Source: Nectonema munidae
Taxonomy: Eukaryota > Nematomorpha > Nectonematoida > Nectonematidae
Assembly: GCA_030549495.1 (NCBI GenBank)
Contig: JAUIRK010000804.1
Location: 248,001-312,000 of the forward strand
DNA: 64,000 bases
Direction of reading: 5' to 3'
The notes below the pieces were generated by a model that worked only from the letters and a program-made list of their open reading frames with translations, made no database searches and was not told the origin of the DNA. This document shows positions 24,501-39,500 of this stretch, piece by piece. Position numbers and translations under genes: made by a program. Every line of letters begins with the position of its first letter. Position 1 is the first letter of the stretch.

Positions 24501-27500
24501 TAAACTCGATATATAAGGATTAATTTGATAAAAATTAATTTATAGATGATTTACTTACGCATAACTTACTTTTTTAAAAGTGGGGTCGGCTTATACACCT
24601 GCATATATGGTAACATTTGGATAACTAAATTTGTAAAAATTATTAAAAGTTTAAAACATATATAATTGGTTTAACTTTTTTCTAAATTTATCTTTTAATC
24701 CACATCCAAAACATGAAATCATTTTAACAGTTATTTCATTAACAGAATTTTAACAACACTCGAGGGAAAGCCTTTTAGTTCGAGACATTTTACACAACCA
24801 TATTATTAAAATATAGAGAAGTTTAAAATGGATTTGATTAGATGTTTATACTTTGTTATTGACGGGCATAAGTTTAACTCATAAGAAATCTTGAAGAGCC
24901 TACAGATTTATAAGTCTTAGTTTTCTAACCTTTGAAAAATTCCCTACATAATGGAGAAAAAAATTTGAAATTGAAAAAGTGTTATAAATGTATTGGATCC
25001 ACGTACTAATTGATTTAGTAAGAACTTTTGTCCATATTTTCACTAATAATTTAGGTTTCCAAACACTAACTAATTAAATTAGTAAAAAAAATTAGTTACA
25101 CACACTAACTTTACTAAAGGCTCATTTAGGTTGATTTATGGCTTTAATTCATTTTAAATGCATAAATTTTGCATGTTTTCTTAGAGCTTTATTTTTCATA
25201 AAAAAAATATATAAAATATAAATTTAAAAATATATAAATGAGGCCTGGTCTGTATCTTCATTAATCAATAATCCGTTTGTTATTTATTTTACATCGTATA
25301 ATATTGGAGAAAAAATTAATGATCCATCTAGTTTTTAATTACTCATAGCGTAAGTAATTAAGTTAGTAAATTATATTTTTTAAGTTATTTTCAATTGCGT
25401 CAATTTTAACATAAAATTTTGAAAGTTCCATGTGAAAGTTTTCATTTGAACTACTACGGACCTTCATTGTGTTAGATCATTTAAATTTTATCGAAGAAAT
25501 TATATTGATATATATATATCTTACTTTTTGGAGTACCAATTCCATAACCCCTGGTATTTAAAACTCCTCCTATTTGTTGTAATGAACATTCTCTCTGAGT
25601 AGTATACTCAACCATGGATGACTCCATCAAGTAAGCATATTTTATTTTAGGATTCTTGACCCAGCTAATTCCTTGCTTGGAAGAATTCACGAATGTGGAG
25701 GGAACAAAACTTTGTAATTGATGCCACATCTTTTCTATATTAGGCAGCTTAGACTCCTAAAATAGAGATACATTTTCAAAGTGTTGACATTTAGGTTGAT
25801 TTTTGGTTTTATTTCATTTTAACCCATTTAAGACCAAGCAAAGCAGACGATATCTAAAAAAACGCAGACGATTTATATTCAAAGTCATTGAAAAAAGCAG
25901 ACGAATATGAAATTACTTATGTTCCAAAATACGAACATTGGTCGTAAATGGGTTAAGTTCATAAATTTTGCAGGTTTTCTTAGAGCTTTATTTTTCATAA
26001 AAAATATTTCAAAACGTCACTTTCTTATTCCAAACATTATTTATCTTTAACTTATAATAATACTTCATGAAATATAAAAAATGAGTTAAAATTATTTAAA
26101 ACTTGATGTTTTTTGAGCTTATTTTATTAGTATTATTGTTTTTTTTGAATGAAATTATGAACTGATAAATTATGTCAAAATTATTTTTTAAATAGTGGAT
26201 TGATACAATTTTTCCAATTTTTTTAGAGATTAATAAATGTCAAATTTGTTTACAAGCTCAAAAAATAGATAACACTTGAACATAGTCTAATAAAAAAAAT
26301 ATTTGACAAAAAAAAATATAGGAAAGTGCCAAAATTATATATGTATAAAATTGATGCATATTGGAATAAAGATTAGAAATCACAGCATAGATGTGTTGGA
26401 GAGATCGTATATTTAAAAATAGATCAATGAATTTCGAGTAAAATAAGGAAAGCACAATATAATTCTCCAAGCATATGCTTATTATAATATACTTTTATAA
26501 AGTGAATTAAAATATTGAACTAAGTAAAAAGGCTTCGCTCTTAAATTGATTTTTAATTCGTCACCTTCAACATCAAGTGTACATTTTTAAAGTTTCTTTA
26601 CAAAGTATCTTTTTGTTTTGATTTTGCCTTTAAATTTTTAAGTATATCAAAGTGTAGGAAAAAAACGAGGTCATTTTTTGCCAAGAGATTAAAAGTTATT
26701 TCCACATTTGAACAGATTAGCGATATCAGTAGGGTATAGATTAAGCTTCATAACTGGAAAAGTTATGTTATATTAAAAGGCATATGCCTCTATTTGCAAA
26801 AATATTTTAATAAATTCCAAGTTTTATACAAAAATTGTAAAACGTTTATTTAATAAATTATATATCTCATAGAAATGTTTCTATACCTTTTTTGTTTGTT
26901 ATTTTTTAGTTATTCAGATTTTGATATCTTAGTGTCATTGGTGATATGTCATCAAACCACATTTCAAAATAAATGGAACAAATTTATTAATTAAATTGAT
27001 TTCTACCATTTCTTTCCTTTATTTCTTAGCTATTAGAAGAAGAAGAAGAAGTTTATTTGAAACAAAACATGAGTGACACGATGATTACATAATGTATTAA
27101 TGATTATAATTTAAGTGAATGGAATCAAACTCCATCAAAGCTGTTTGAATTTAAAAAAAAGTAAAAGAATAACTCGAAATATAGAAAAATCAAAATGTGA
27201 CACATTAAAATTACCATAACAAAAAGACACACAACAATAATAAAAAAAATATATAAAAAAAGAGAAAACTGCAATCTAAAAAGCCCATTAACCGCTTAAA
27301 TGATATTCACAAAGAAAAAAATAATACAATGTTAGATAAATCATAATATTCACATTAGGGTTAGAAGATATAGCAAGTTCTAACTTAGCTATTAGTTATA
27401 TACTTTGATAATTATATTCCTTTCATTATATATTTCGAAAATATTTTCTCTTAAACAATTTTATTTTGTAATGTCAAAATAAGTATTTATATTATTGGAT

Positions 27501-30500
27501 ACTATTTTTTTAATTTTTAATATTTTGACAAAATTTAGATACTTATACTTGAGAAATTCATAAATGGGTATTTCATTTAAAATTTCTATCAAAATATAAA
27601 AACATGTAAAAATATGAATTATGATATTTTGGTTGTAAAAATAGATATTGTGATTCTATAATTACACACAATTTTTTTTACTTGAACCCTTTTTGAAAAT
27701 AAGAACATATTTTGTCAAAATTTAGTTATATTTATCAAATTTAAAAGAATTGAATTATTAAGAGAATGACTCCATCCTTATCACATTTCCTATGAATTTT
27801 TTTCAAATTTATTATAGCAATAATAAAAAATATTATCTTCATATCTCATTATGTTAATTTTTAAATGTACAATGTAATTTTAAACAAGAAGAGCAAAGCG
27901 TTCCTTTGAAAGAAACATTTTAAAAAACATTAAAGAGAAGCCTAACAAATTTTGGAGTTATATCAACTCTAAAAAAACAAGCCATACGATCAAGACTATA
28001 ATTGACACAAATGGAATTCGCATAAATTCCGATACTGAAATTGCAGAAACATTTAGTAAATATTTTTCTTCTGTCTTCACAGAGTCTCAATGTAGTTATC
28101 AAAAAACTTTAAAGCTACACCATCACCACCCACCGATGGAAGAAATTGTAATCAGTGAGGAACTTGTGATTGAAAAACTTAGCAACCTTGGAGCTGATAA
28201 ATCGCCTGGCATCGACAACCTGTATCCATTTATTTTAAAAGAACTGGCCTTTCATTTGGCATTCCCATTTGCAAAGTTGTTCAACCTTTCCTTAAAAGAA
28301 GGTATCTTACCAAATGCCTCAAAACTGCATTAGTAGTCCCCATACATAAAAACTCGAATTCAGAACTTCCTTCGAACTACAGGCCTATCAGCTTAACTCC
28401 CGTTTTGTCTAAAATTCTTGAATGGATTTTTGCTGATCACATTTTTTTTTATTTGAAAAGCAACAATTTAATCAACATGGGAAAAAGAAATCTACGGTAA
28501 CACAATTATTGGAGTTCCGTGACGATGTTACGAACCTTCTCGAGAAGTACGATACAGTTGATGTTTTATACCTTGATTTTCGCAAGGCATTTGACAGAGT
28601 TCCACACAATTATTTACTTAATAAATTAAAAACCTATAACATTTATCCTGGAATTATTAAATGGATAGACAACTTCTTGACAAATAGAATCCAATTTGTC
28701 ACTGTAAACGGCTACTTATCAAATCCAAGTAAAGTAACAGTGTAATAGGACCACTACTTTTTAATCTATACATAAACGAATTAGAAACGCAAATTGAGTC
28801 CAACTTGAAATTATCTGCCGATGATCTTAAGTTGTACTCTGAATCCACCAAAAATTCTATGACCCAATTTCAAACTGACCTTTACACTCTATATCAATGG
28901 TGTACACATTGGGGTATGGATCTAAATTTCACAAAATGTTATCATTAGCAAATTGGTTGTCAAAACAGCTACACTTATTATATTGGTGGTGATAATATCA
29001 CTCGTACTTCGCAAATAAACGATTTAGGAATCATCGTTGATAATTCTTTGAAATACAAGCCTCATTTTTCGAAAATAATCTCTAAAGCTTACGCTGTATT
29101 TCACTCAATTTATCGTCCGTTATCCTCCTTTGAACCAGAAATAGCTACTCCTATATACACAGCGTTGATACGCTCTATTCTGGAATACGGTAAGGTTATC
29201 GCACAGCCAAGCTGTAAAAAAGACATGAAAGCGTTAGAAAAAGTACAGAAGCGAATAACCAAAAAAATTACAGGACTCAAAGAATTAACCTATAAAGAAA
29301 AACTGCAAACGTTGTCTTTACCACTACTATCATATCGACATAGAAGAAACGATATGATTACAGTTTATAACATCATAAACGAAAATATCTTAGTTAACCA
29401 TAGAATACTTCCTCAGTTTTTCTCAAGGATTCAAAGAAAGCATCCGAGCAAGTTTATAAAGAGTCGCCACAAAAAACTCTTTCGAAAAAACTTTTTCTCT
29501 AATAGAATTGTTAATGACTGGAACAGTCTTCCTGCTGATGTTATAAACTCTCCTTCATTAAACGTATTCAAGAAACGCCTCGATAACTTCTGGAAAAATA
29601 TGTTGTCTGTTTAAGTCTTTACTTGGTATTCTTCTTTTACATATTTAGCAATTATAAGGTTTAAACAATTTCTATATGTTTTTTTCTTCCACACATTGAT
29701 GCGATTACCACAGGCAAAATGGCCTTTTTTCGCTTAATAGAATTATGTTATGTTATGTAAGTGAAATTTCCTATATTTCAACTTAATTTTTTGAAACAGA
29801 TGTCGTTAAAATCAGGCCAATTTTTTTCAAAATATCTTTTTGGAAAATAGAGTGATATCTACTTTTAGACAAATGAAAATTTTGAATGTAATGTTTGACC
29901 AAAATTTGAAAATGGTAAAAATATGGAGTTTATTGATGGTAATAAAATAAAAAATCTTATTAATACTTTGAAAAAAGCCATAGTTGATCCACCATATAAG
30001 CTGCCATATTTAATTTCACTTTGGCCAGCTAAATCATCGGCATTTTTAATGGGAGTCAGCATTCTTTCAACTGTGAGGAAGGCTGCGAGATTAGCTGTGT
30101 ACGAGGAAACCATTATCAGCGTAAAAAACCACCATGAAGCTAAAGTATAAATATGAATAGTTTGATTATTGTAGGATATTTGCTATGAGTTAAGTAGTGT
30201 TCGAGATTTAAAAAAAAATCTATACATCGCTCTTGTTGAAAATTTGGCAATTTTTGAAGCCTAATATGTAAGACATTGGAGTCAGGTCTTACACTCTAGA
30301 AGTTTTTCTTTTACTGCAGATATCAACCGAGTTAAAATTTTGTGCATGCTTCTTTGTACTTGGGTACGAATGACATTTTTTTCGCAAATTCAAACTGCAA
30401 ATTTTATGCATATTTTTTATTTCCGTTGTCAATCTTATTTTTATGAAAACAGAGACATTCTTTTTTGTTAATAATTGATTATGGACAATTTTAAATTTTC

Positions 30501-33500
30501 ATATTTGTGGAATAGAGCCAGACTTGTTCTGGGGATCCGCGATAGAAAGACAAATAAAGAGATTTCAGACTTCCCCAGCGTTTGCAGAAAGATGGTTGAC
30601 AAGTCAGAAAAAAATAGAAAGATTCAGGATGGCACACAGATATCAGAAGGAAAACCCATGATCAATGAATGTTATCAGAACGTCAAAATTTATCTTTGAA
30701 GTCGAAGAACTTCTACAATGAACCCAGCAAGTCAATGCTTGAAATTGAAAAAGAATAATACCTAAATGAAAATATAATTAGGATAGAAAGCAATCGACAT
30801 ACGCTACGTTTCATACAAAATGAGTAGTTGACACTTTGTATCAAAAGCGATCCAAGAAAAGCGACTAAAGCATGCAAAGAAAGAGATAAATAAGTCAAGA
30901 AAATTCACAAAAACAAGTGTCTCACTGTCGAATCGAATTTTCGTACCCAGACACAAGCAGACAGCTTTTCCAGAAATAACCATGGTCTTCGGTTTCATAA
31001 GCAGTAAAGGTGACGTCATATCACATGATTTCTTACTTTAATGTCTCAGGCTGAACACCAATGGCTTAAACCGCGTTTTGGACCAGATAGTGAAATTCTC
31101 AATCGAACACATAGCTGCAAGTAGGCCATGCCTGTGATAGCAAGACTCAGCGACCTGCCATACTAGCGGGAAGTCCTAGGCCTCGCTGTCAGAGAACTCC
31201 ATCGACCACACCTCACGTGTCTTCTGGCCTCCAACCTGATCCGACTGCAACGCCCTCAACTTCTTGATATGACGCACTGTGCAACAAGACATGAACAGAT
31301 TCAGCTTCAAAACGAAGAACGATCTATAGGCAATAATCGCCAGAACATTTGTTAGAGTGGGGAGGAGCTAAGTGGGAAGACAATGACAAAGTTATGTGGC
31401 TATTACTAAGCCGTTTCAAAGATGGCATCAAAACCAAAGGGTTATTCATCGACCAAAATCGACAGAACAAATTATGAAGACAAACCGACAAAAGTTTGAT
31501 GAATAAATGTCAAAAAATCTTATTTTATCCTAGCTATCAAGCAAAAAGCTATTCTTTTGGATACATCATATATTTTTGCTGGTCATTGTTTAATGGGTCA
31601 ATTGGCACAACATAAGTCATCAGCGTAATAAGAAATGGAATTCCAAGTTTAGTTAATTGTACTTATTTTAGGCAAAATTCATTTTTTGACGCTAATAACT
31701 CTAAAAGGATATCTACAACCCTACATGCAAACTTTTCAAGTCTTTTTAAATTTTGCTATAAAAATATAGCTTAAAATAATTTATCATAAAGTAAATCAAA
31801 AACTGAAAAGGCATCATATTCCAGCATGAAGACCAAGAAGAAATTTTCATACTGAATAAAAATATTAGCATCAAGTGAATAGAGATTCGTTTTTTTAATT
31901 TTCTTTATTAAACTTAATAGCATTTTTAGTTATAAATTTAGCATATATCCACATGCAAAAGCCTTTATATAAGTGGGATTACAAAACGGAGAGACATTGA
32001 TATCAACAAAGATTTAAATGCTAAACATTAAAATATAAACAAGCGACTTACAAAATTATGTCTTTCAAATAAGTGATATTATATTAGAAGAAGATATTGA
32101 TACTGACCAAAAAAATTAAACTATAACATCACATTTTTAATGTGTAAAGTTATAACTTTCATTGAAACTTTGCTTATAATATTTAAACTTAATGAGAGCA
32201 CTTTAAGCTAAAAGATCTTCAATTTTTCTTAACATAACATAACATAAGCAAAAAGAAGATTGTTCAAATCTATGAAAATTGCATCTAAAAATAATAACTT
32301 CAGATGAGATATTTGAGTTTTCATAAGACGAAAATATCACAAGTGTAAAAACTTGAGATGACTCCAATGGAAGTCTAATCTATTTTTAAATATATGTAAT
32401 GTTGGTGCATCCACAATATTTTGAGGTAGATTTTTCCAATCTTTAACTGAAGATTTAGTGAAATAAGTTTTTCTAAAAGTGCCAAAATGAGAGTCTAGTT
32501 GATGTTTTAAGGAATTGCATCGAGAAATACGTGATGCCATTGGAGGTAAAACTTTTCTTTGTATGTCAATATTTTTCTTCAGTATAATATAAATAGTTAT
32601 CATTTTTTGTCTTTTAATTCTATAAAGAAGAGACGGAAGATTGAGTTCTTTTATTCTGTCTGTGTATGACATATCTTGGAATTTTTCTTTTAACTTAAAT
32701 ATTAATTTTTTTGTCTTTCCACACACTGCCTTTACATAAGGGATGCAGAGAAGCGGAACATATGCCCTAGGGAAATAATTTCTTTAGATTGGCCTACTAA
32801 AATTATTTATCCAAATTTTAATAATTAAGCAATAAAGATTACATTGTTAAATTGTCCTTTTTAATGGAAGTTTATGTTTTCTTGCTTGAGTTACCATAAT
32901 GGAATTTTAAAAGGAATTTATATTATCATTTACTCAATATTTATATTTTTAAATAATTCAAATATCATATTTTAAAATTAAAAAAATACTTATGGATACA
33001 TATTATTTCGGACGCCTTCAACCCCTCCCATAACGGTGAAAATATAGTGGGCCTTTTTGCATAAAATAAATCGGTAAGGCACTGTTATAATTTAAATTAT
33101 AGCCAAATTTAATTGAATATTTCCATAGTATTCATTTAAATTAAAAGTTTGGGTACTCACTAGCAAGCAATCTCGTTGACTTAGCTCGAGGCATTAAATC
33201 TGAACCTTGTTGCATTAGTGATCCAACAGAAAACCATAAACTATTAGCAAGGGTAAAGTCATTAACAAGCACATCAGTATCCTGAAAATAAAACCAAAAT
33301 GATATAAGACTTTATGATAAATTTAAAGTTTCTTGAACATTATCAAGACTAATGGAAGTGAACACCCTAAAAGCCATAGAGTCTGAGCAAGTTAAAGTAA
33401 AAAATCTCTGAATAAAGTAATTTAATTTTTTTCAATGCTCCAAGCGGGTTTTGTAGAACGAGATAAAGTCTTTAAAACCAATGCTTTTAAATTTGTGCTA

Positions 33501-36500
33501 CTTGTAATACAAAAATTGGCAATCTTGCTGATTCATGTATGGCCTTTTCCTCATCTTTAAATTTTTACAAATATAATGAAAGAACATAAGCCTATTGAAA
33601 GCATATCAGGGCTTAACCCACGTCACCCCATTGATAATAATTAAATATGTTGTGTTTTTGCTTAACAAATCATGTTACCTAATGTTATAACGACGCCCTA
33701 AACAATTAACCTAGTGAGAAATTTGGTAGTAGAAATATTTAGTTGGGTAATTTGTTAATTAGTTATAGTTAAAAAGAACCAATATATACGTGGCAGCTTG
33801 AAAATACGCGTTTTTTTTCTTTTTACTTCTATATAAAAGTTAATTATATACTAATTGTTCTTCCTTTTTTATAAGATAAAGATTTTTCACACAACAAAGA
33901 CTCTGTACTTTTAAATATCAATCTGTTAGATTCTCCCATCTAATTTGTTAAAATTTTAACGAATTAAGATCCACAGATTCACATAGCCATACACAGGAAC
34001 AGGAACATTACCCACTGAGTATTAATTTTTTTAATAGAATAAAATTTTGCAATCATTTTATAAGAAACTTTTAAAAGTACTTAAAGTTTTTTCTGTGTTA
34101 ATTTTTGTTTAATTAATTAAGTCGGTGTATTCTCTTTCCAAAAAAAGGTAATATATATTGTGCAAAAGCAAATAATGTTAGTAATCTTCCCTAAAGATTA
34201 GTTGGTGAGAATAACATACCCAGCTATGTTAGTTAAAAAAAAAAACTTATTTCACCTAAACAAATATTCTTCTTTGTAAATAAAGAAACAAAAAAGAGAG
34301 GTATTGATTGAGCCACGTGGCTGGGGAGCTAGAACTCTCTTTCTCGATCCCCTCCACCCGTCTCAAAATGCAATAAGGATTGTATTCAACATTTAGATTG
34401 TCGAATATAAACAAATAAGTTAATTTCTCATAGTTTGATTCTCTTTAAATAAAAATATGAAAAACTCGAAATTGAAAATAAAATGAAATTAGCTTACAAA
34501 TTTCTGTATAAAGTGTACCTTTATTATTAAACGATTAAACTACCTTTAAAAATATAGGTATTATGTTATGACTAAAATCACAATAGCTGATATGAATAAA
34601 CCGTAAGTTTACTACTAAAAGTATATTAATAATTTTTTTTCCAACACAATTTAATAAAATTTTTAACAATAAAGATCCATGAAGGGTAGAACAAAATAAA
34701 GGCGAAGAAAGTCGTCATGATGGGCATTTATACTCTCTGGTGAAAGTGAGATCGCTTTATTATTTTTCATGATACATGGGGAATGAGATTGGAGCATCTT
34801 AATTAAATCCAAGGTTGTGCAATGGTAAGAAGTAAAGCTTTCAAAAATTCTTATACGTTAACATCTAGATCTACCATCATCCAGATTTTCTTTTAAAGTT
34901 AAGGTGGGGAAACCATCGGCACTGGGCGAAATGTGCCCACGAGGACTCTTTGTCTGCAGTCTGCACACTGATATTAGCGTATGTAAAATATGAACAAAAT
35001 TTTCACTTTTAAAAGTGTATTGGTATAAACCTTTTGAGACAAATCGTCTAATTAATCCTTCAATCACATAAAAACAAGCTGAATCATTTAAACAGAAGAG
35101 TAAGATATGCAATTAGAAAATATTTTTAATTTTGTAACGGGAATAAACTATCTTTGTTGGTTAAAATATAGATGTGGAAGGGTGAGTAGCAGAGCCCGCG
35201 CTACCTATATATTTTTGGGGCAAGTGCCCCCCCCCCCCCCCCTTTTTTTTTTTTTGCCCCCCCCCCCCCCCCCCCCCGCGGAAAATTTTCAACTTGCCCT
35301 AAGTGTCTTAACTTAAGAAAAAATAATAAAAACATATAGCTGTGCAAGTAACTTTGAGAACATTTATGCCATATATTGGAAATAAAACTGTTTGAAAATG
35401 ATTAAATGCCTTTGTAACAATTTGTTTTTGTAATTTATATAGTACTTTTAGCTGATAAGTTTAGGCCCCCTCTTCTGATAAGATGATAAATTTTTTCTAT
35501 AATGAAACTTTTTATTGCCCCTTCACAGCCCAACCCCCTAATATTTTTTAGCGCGGGTACTGAAAATGGATTATTATTTTGTTATTTTTAATTTTTTGGC
35601 ATTATTAGTTAAAATTGTGGAAATTATAAAATAAATTTAATTAACTTATATTTTTGTCAAATTAATTTTTAGATAGCCTCAACATTATGATAGGTGATTT
35701 AAATCCTAAAAAAAGAACTTTTGGTAAACGTGGTCTCCTTGATGAAACATGGATAGCGATTTTTGAAAGTGAAAACAAGTGCTTTGTTTGTATTTTTTAG
35801 TTTGTTGGCTGTTTGATACATAGGATGAACAAGCCGCTATGCATATAAAGTATAATATTAAGAGACATTTTTTGACTAAGAATAAAACTTAAAATAATGT
35901 GGGAGGAACGAAACGTTTAGAGAGGATAGCCTCTTTGCAAGAAAGTCTCATAAAAATTCTAACTTCTTGAAAATGAATTAGTTACTCGATCTAAGTATGT
36001 AGTGTCTGAAAACATTGCTAAAAATCGCAAATAATAATTTAGCGATGGTGAATTGGTGAACGAATGAGTCCTGACCTTCAGTCGAGAATATATGCTTAGA
36101 TAAGTTTACTTTGTTATGAAATATTAGCTTATATAAAGAAGAAAAAGACTCTAGAATCGGATTAAGGATATTGCTTAAGACATTCAACATTCTCTGAAAT
36201 CTTATTTCACAGAATTTATTTTTTAGGATAAGACAATTGATCCCTGTAATATTTGTAGAATTTTATAACGGGAAATTTAAAAAATCGAGAAAAATTTCTT
36301 GATTTAAAATCAATCTATAAAATAGCTAGGGACGAAAACTTTTCCAAATAATTGATTCTATCATAAAACATTTTGCTTTTTCGTATTAAAAAATGAGTGG
36401 TTTCGCTATAGATGTGGCTCTATATATGGTAGATCGTGAAAACAGCCTAATAGCCTTGATCAATAATAAATTCAAGGAGAATCTTTTGGATCCAAAAACT

Positions 36501-39500
36501 TAAGTTGTATGTCATTGCTTCATTCACTTGGGAAATTTATGTACACAATGTCTCAAGATAGAAAATGTAATGGTAATCTAAGGAGATTAATTTGATCAAA
36601 ATTAAAGGATTGTATAATAGACATTTTAAATAATTCTAACCAATGGATGAGTTGTTGAAGTTGCACAGTTCACTCCGTATCAATATTAACTGGGCTTTAA
36701 CTGGATCGTCATAATCTTCAAATTTATTCGTTGGTCAGATCTTCAGAATTCCGAAATAAGCACCAGCAACCAGTACTTTTTGTCTGAGATGTTCAATTCA
36801 GCCTCCCGACTGTGATTTCTTTTACTTCGCAGCTCGTACTCTAGTTCCACACGCAGACGAGTTGTGCTCCCTGCGGTCATCGTGAGTATATATTCTCCAG
36901 CACTTCAAGTAATCTAGAGCTTACTTCTGGGCTTCCTAGTGACCGGACTTGGCAAACCTGTATCCGTTTAATGGAAGGTCAGTCTCAGCTTTGTTGGAAA
37001 ACTGTCTTAACTATCCCTAACGTGAGTAGGAGAGTGCCAGAACCACAATGTAGTCAACGTTAATAGACAATTGGTACGGGTGTGAGGTTGATGAAATTGA
37101 GTCAAGAACCAGTGGATCAAGCTCCTTACCAGCCAGAAATCTTTGCGAGCAAGAATAAGTACTGACAGGTAGGTACCCATTCTTAGATCACAAATTTTTT
37201 AAGCTTTGTCGATACTAGAAGCTCCGAGAATGGTCGAATTGAGATAACAACCAAAAATATGATCCACGGAAAGGGAGCTTAAATTGGATCTCCAACCAAG
37301 ACTTATATGATATAATGGGGCCGTATCGCCGACAGAATTTGGATATGAATAAGAAAGTGACCAACCAATTTCCAACTTGTCAACAGATAAAGGAAAAACT
37401 GATGTGGAACCCAATGGAGAAAATCTACCTTCATTGCATTTCGACGCTCATCACTAATATTTCTTCGGGCGGAGAAATCTCCTCCATACAACCCAAACGA
37501 TTTCATCAGATTCTATCTCGACAATAAGGATCTGCATCCAGCAGAGAATGGAATCGTATCTTTACGACTAAACTGTCCGGGATGACATCAAAATGAACAG
37601 AGAACTCAAAAGACTTTGGTTTTGAAGGGTCACAGTAACACTTACTGGTCATATGAGATAAAACAGAAGATTCAGCGAAAGAATAGAGAGTAGAGGACCA
37701 CTCTGTCCCCTCCTCCTCCAACATCCCCCGCTCCAATATAAATCAAGGGAAAATGGAAAGATAGATACAGACGCATACAAAGTGAAGAAAATAGTAGCTG
37801 AAACTATACCTGGATTTATGTACCATTCAAGAGATAATAGAAAGATTCAAGGAGGACTCCTAAAAGCTAGAATTACCGGAAAATCCATCTTTATATAATA
37901 GAATCCTTTTTCAAACTCGCCTACAATCTAAAAGACGTAACCGCCAAAAGTCCTCAAGAATGGTTTTGCTCCAAAATTATAAAAGAATTCAAGCTTGGAA
38001 TCCCTAAACTATTACTTAAATACTCACACCCACAATTCTTTGTCTTTGTAGACGTATTTGTAGATGTTTTTTTAGACGCATTCACCACGGGGGTTGGAAT
38101 AACGACTGGATTACACTTGGGCGGTGCGAATCAAAAATTCAATATGGGATATCATCACCCTAGAATTACTAGCCTCCATCACCACAATAATCGTTATTCC
38201 TCTAAGTGAAAATTTACTCTGACTAAATAGTGGCAAAAATGAAATCAAGAACATAGGAGGAAACACATTAATCAGCCTGACCCTCACCTTATATTTATAG
38301 TATTTGAAAGATAAGACATTGATTTTATTAGAAATGATATTAGCTAAATCCGCAGAAAAGACAATCCTGTAGATGAGCCCTCAAAAGAACTAACCAAGGC
38401 CTGGACACACACATTACCTTGCTATGGGTATAAAAACCTTCCCTGCTCAGACCCTAAAAAAGATAGGGACTTACTTGTTTATCAAGTTTACATCTATTCT
38501 AACAAGCAAAATCATAGAATAAACATATGGTATAGCCTGAATAAAAACACTGGTTAAAACTTTCAAAGTAAGATCAAACTGCTTTTGTTAAACGGAGATT
38601 GGTGACAGTAAAGCGAGAATCACACCGGATGGGATCAGTTAGTAATATCTGATTTTTCAAATAAAAAAAACTAGAATTTTTAAGCAAAATCCCAGCTAAT
38701 CATAGGCCATCTCAACAGCGATTATAAAAGCCCATACAATCCAACCTAATTAAATAAATTTATTTTGCTGTTTAAAATTTTACTCCAAAAAATCTCCTCA
38801 ATTTATCTCCAAAAAAAGAAGAATACTAAAGTTTCTTCATAAAGTACCCATTATTGCATAATAAGCAATGCTTTAGTCTAAACGTCTAAATTATTGATTG
38901 TTTCTAAACTTCAAACTCTGTATTAGTTTCGAAATTTGTTATAATTCGTTAATCCAATACATTTATAATTGGGCAAAATATATGAGAAAAGAACTATGTA
39001 GGTTAAACCATATTTGGCAGTAATAGCATTTTAACTTTTGTAAATGTTCTTTTAATAAGATTTTATAAACCAGATTCTAGGCAAATTTTATCGATTCACT
39101 TGTTCTGCAGTTAAACTAAACATATAATTGTACCTACAAATTTTTCTATCAAAAAATAACAAAGTTATTTGCTAAAACATTATTAAAGCGTTGTAATTAA
39201 TATAGTTTGGGCTTTTTTGCTAAAACAAAACTTAAAGATAATAAAGATTCTTACCGTTTTGCATGTGTTTGGATTATACCATTCATACGGTGAAAATCTA
39301 GACAGTACCAAAAGCATTATGGAAATAAGCAAGTATGTAATGAGCATGTATGCCCACACGTGCAATGACAGTGGATAAAAAAAAGAAAAGAACTTCGGAG
39401 GATTCAAAACAGGCTTTTTGTAAAGTATGCTCACGCCCAAGTGCATAAACGGGCTCGTAAAATCAATTGATTGATCTCTTTGATAGGAAATTGTCAAGGC

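Noticed and set aside
34858-35112. Minus-strand frame ending in a proline/serine-rich stretch
   Set aside because: Adjacent to Grik exon 11 in the intron but with no acceptor/donor pair in a matching phase and no family match.
37199-37736. Several overlapping open frames on both strands
   Set aside because: They belong to the GC-richer retroelement fossil, where stops are rarer by composition.
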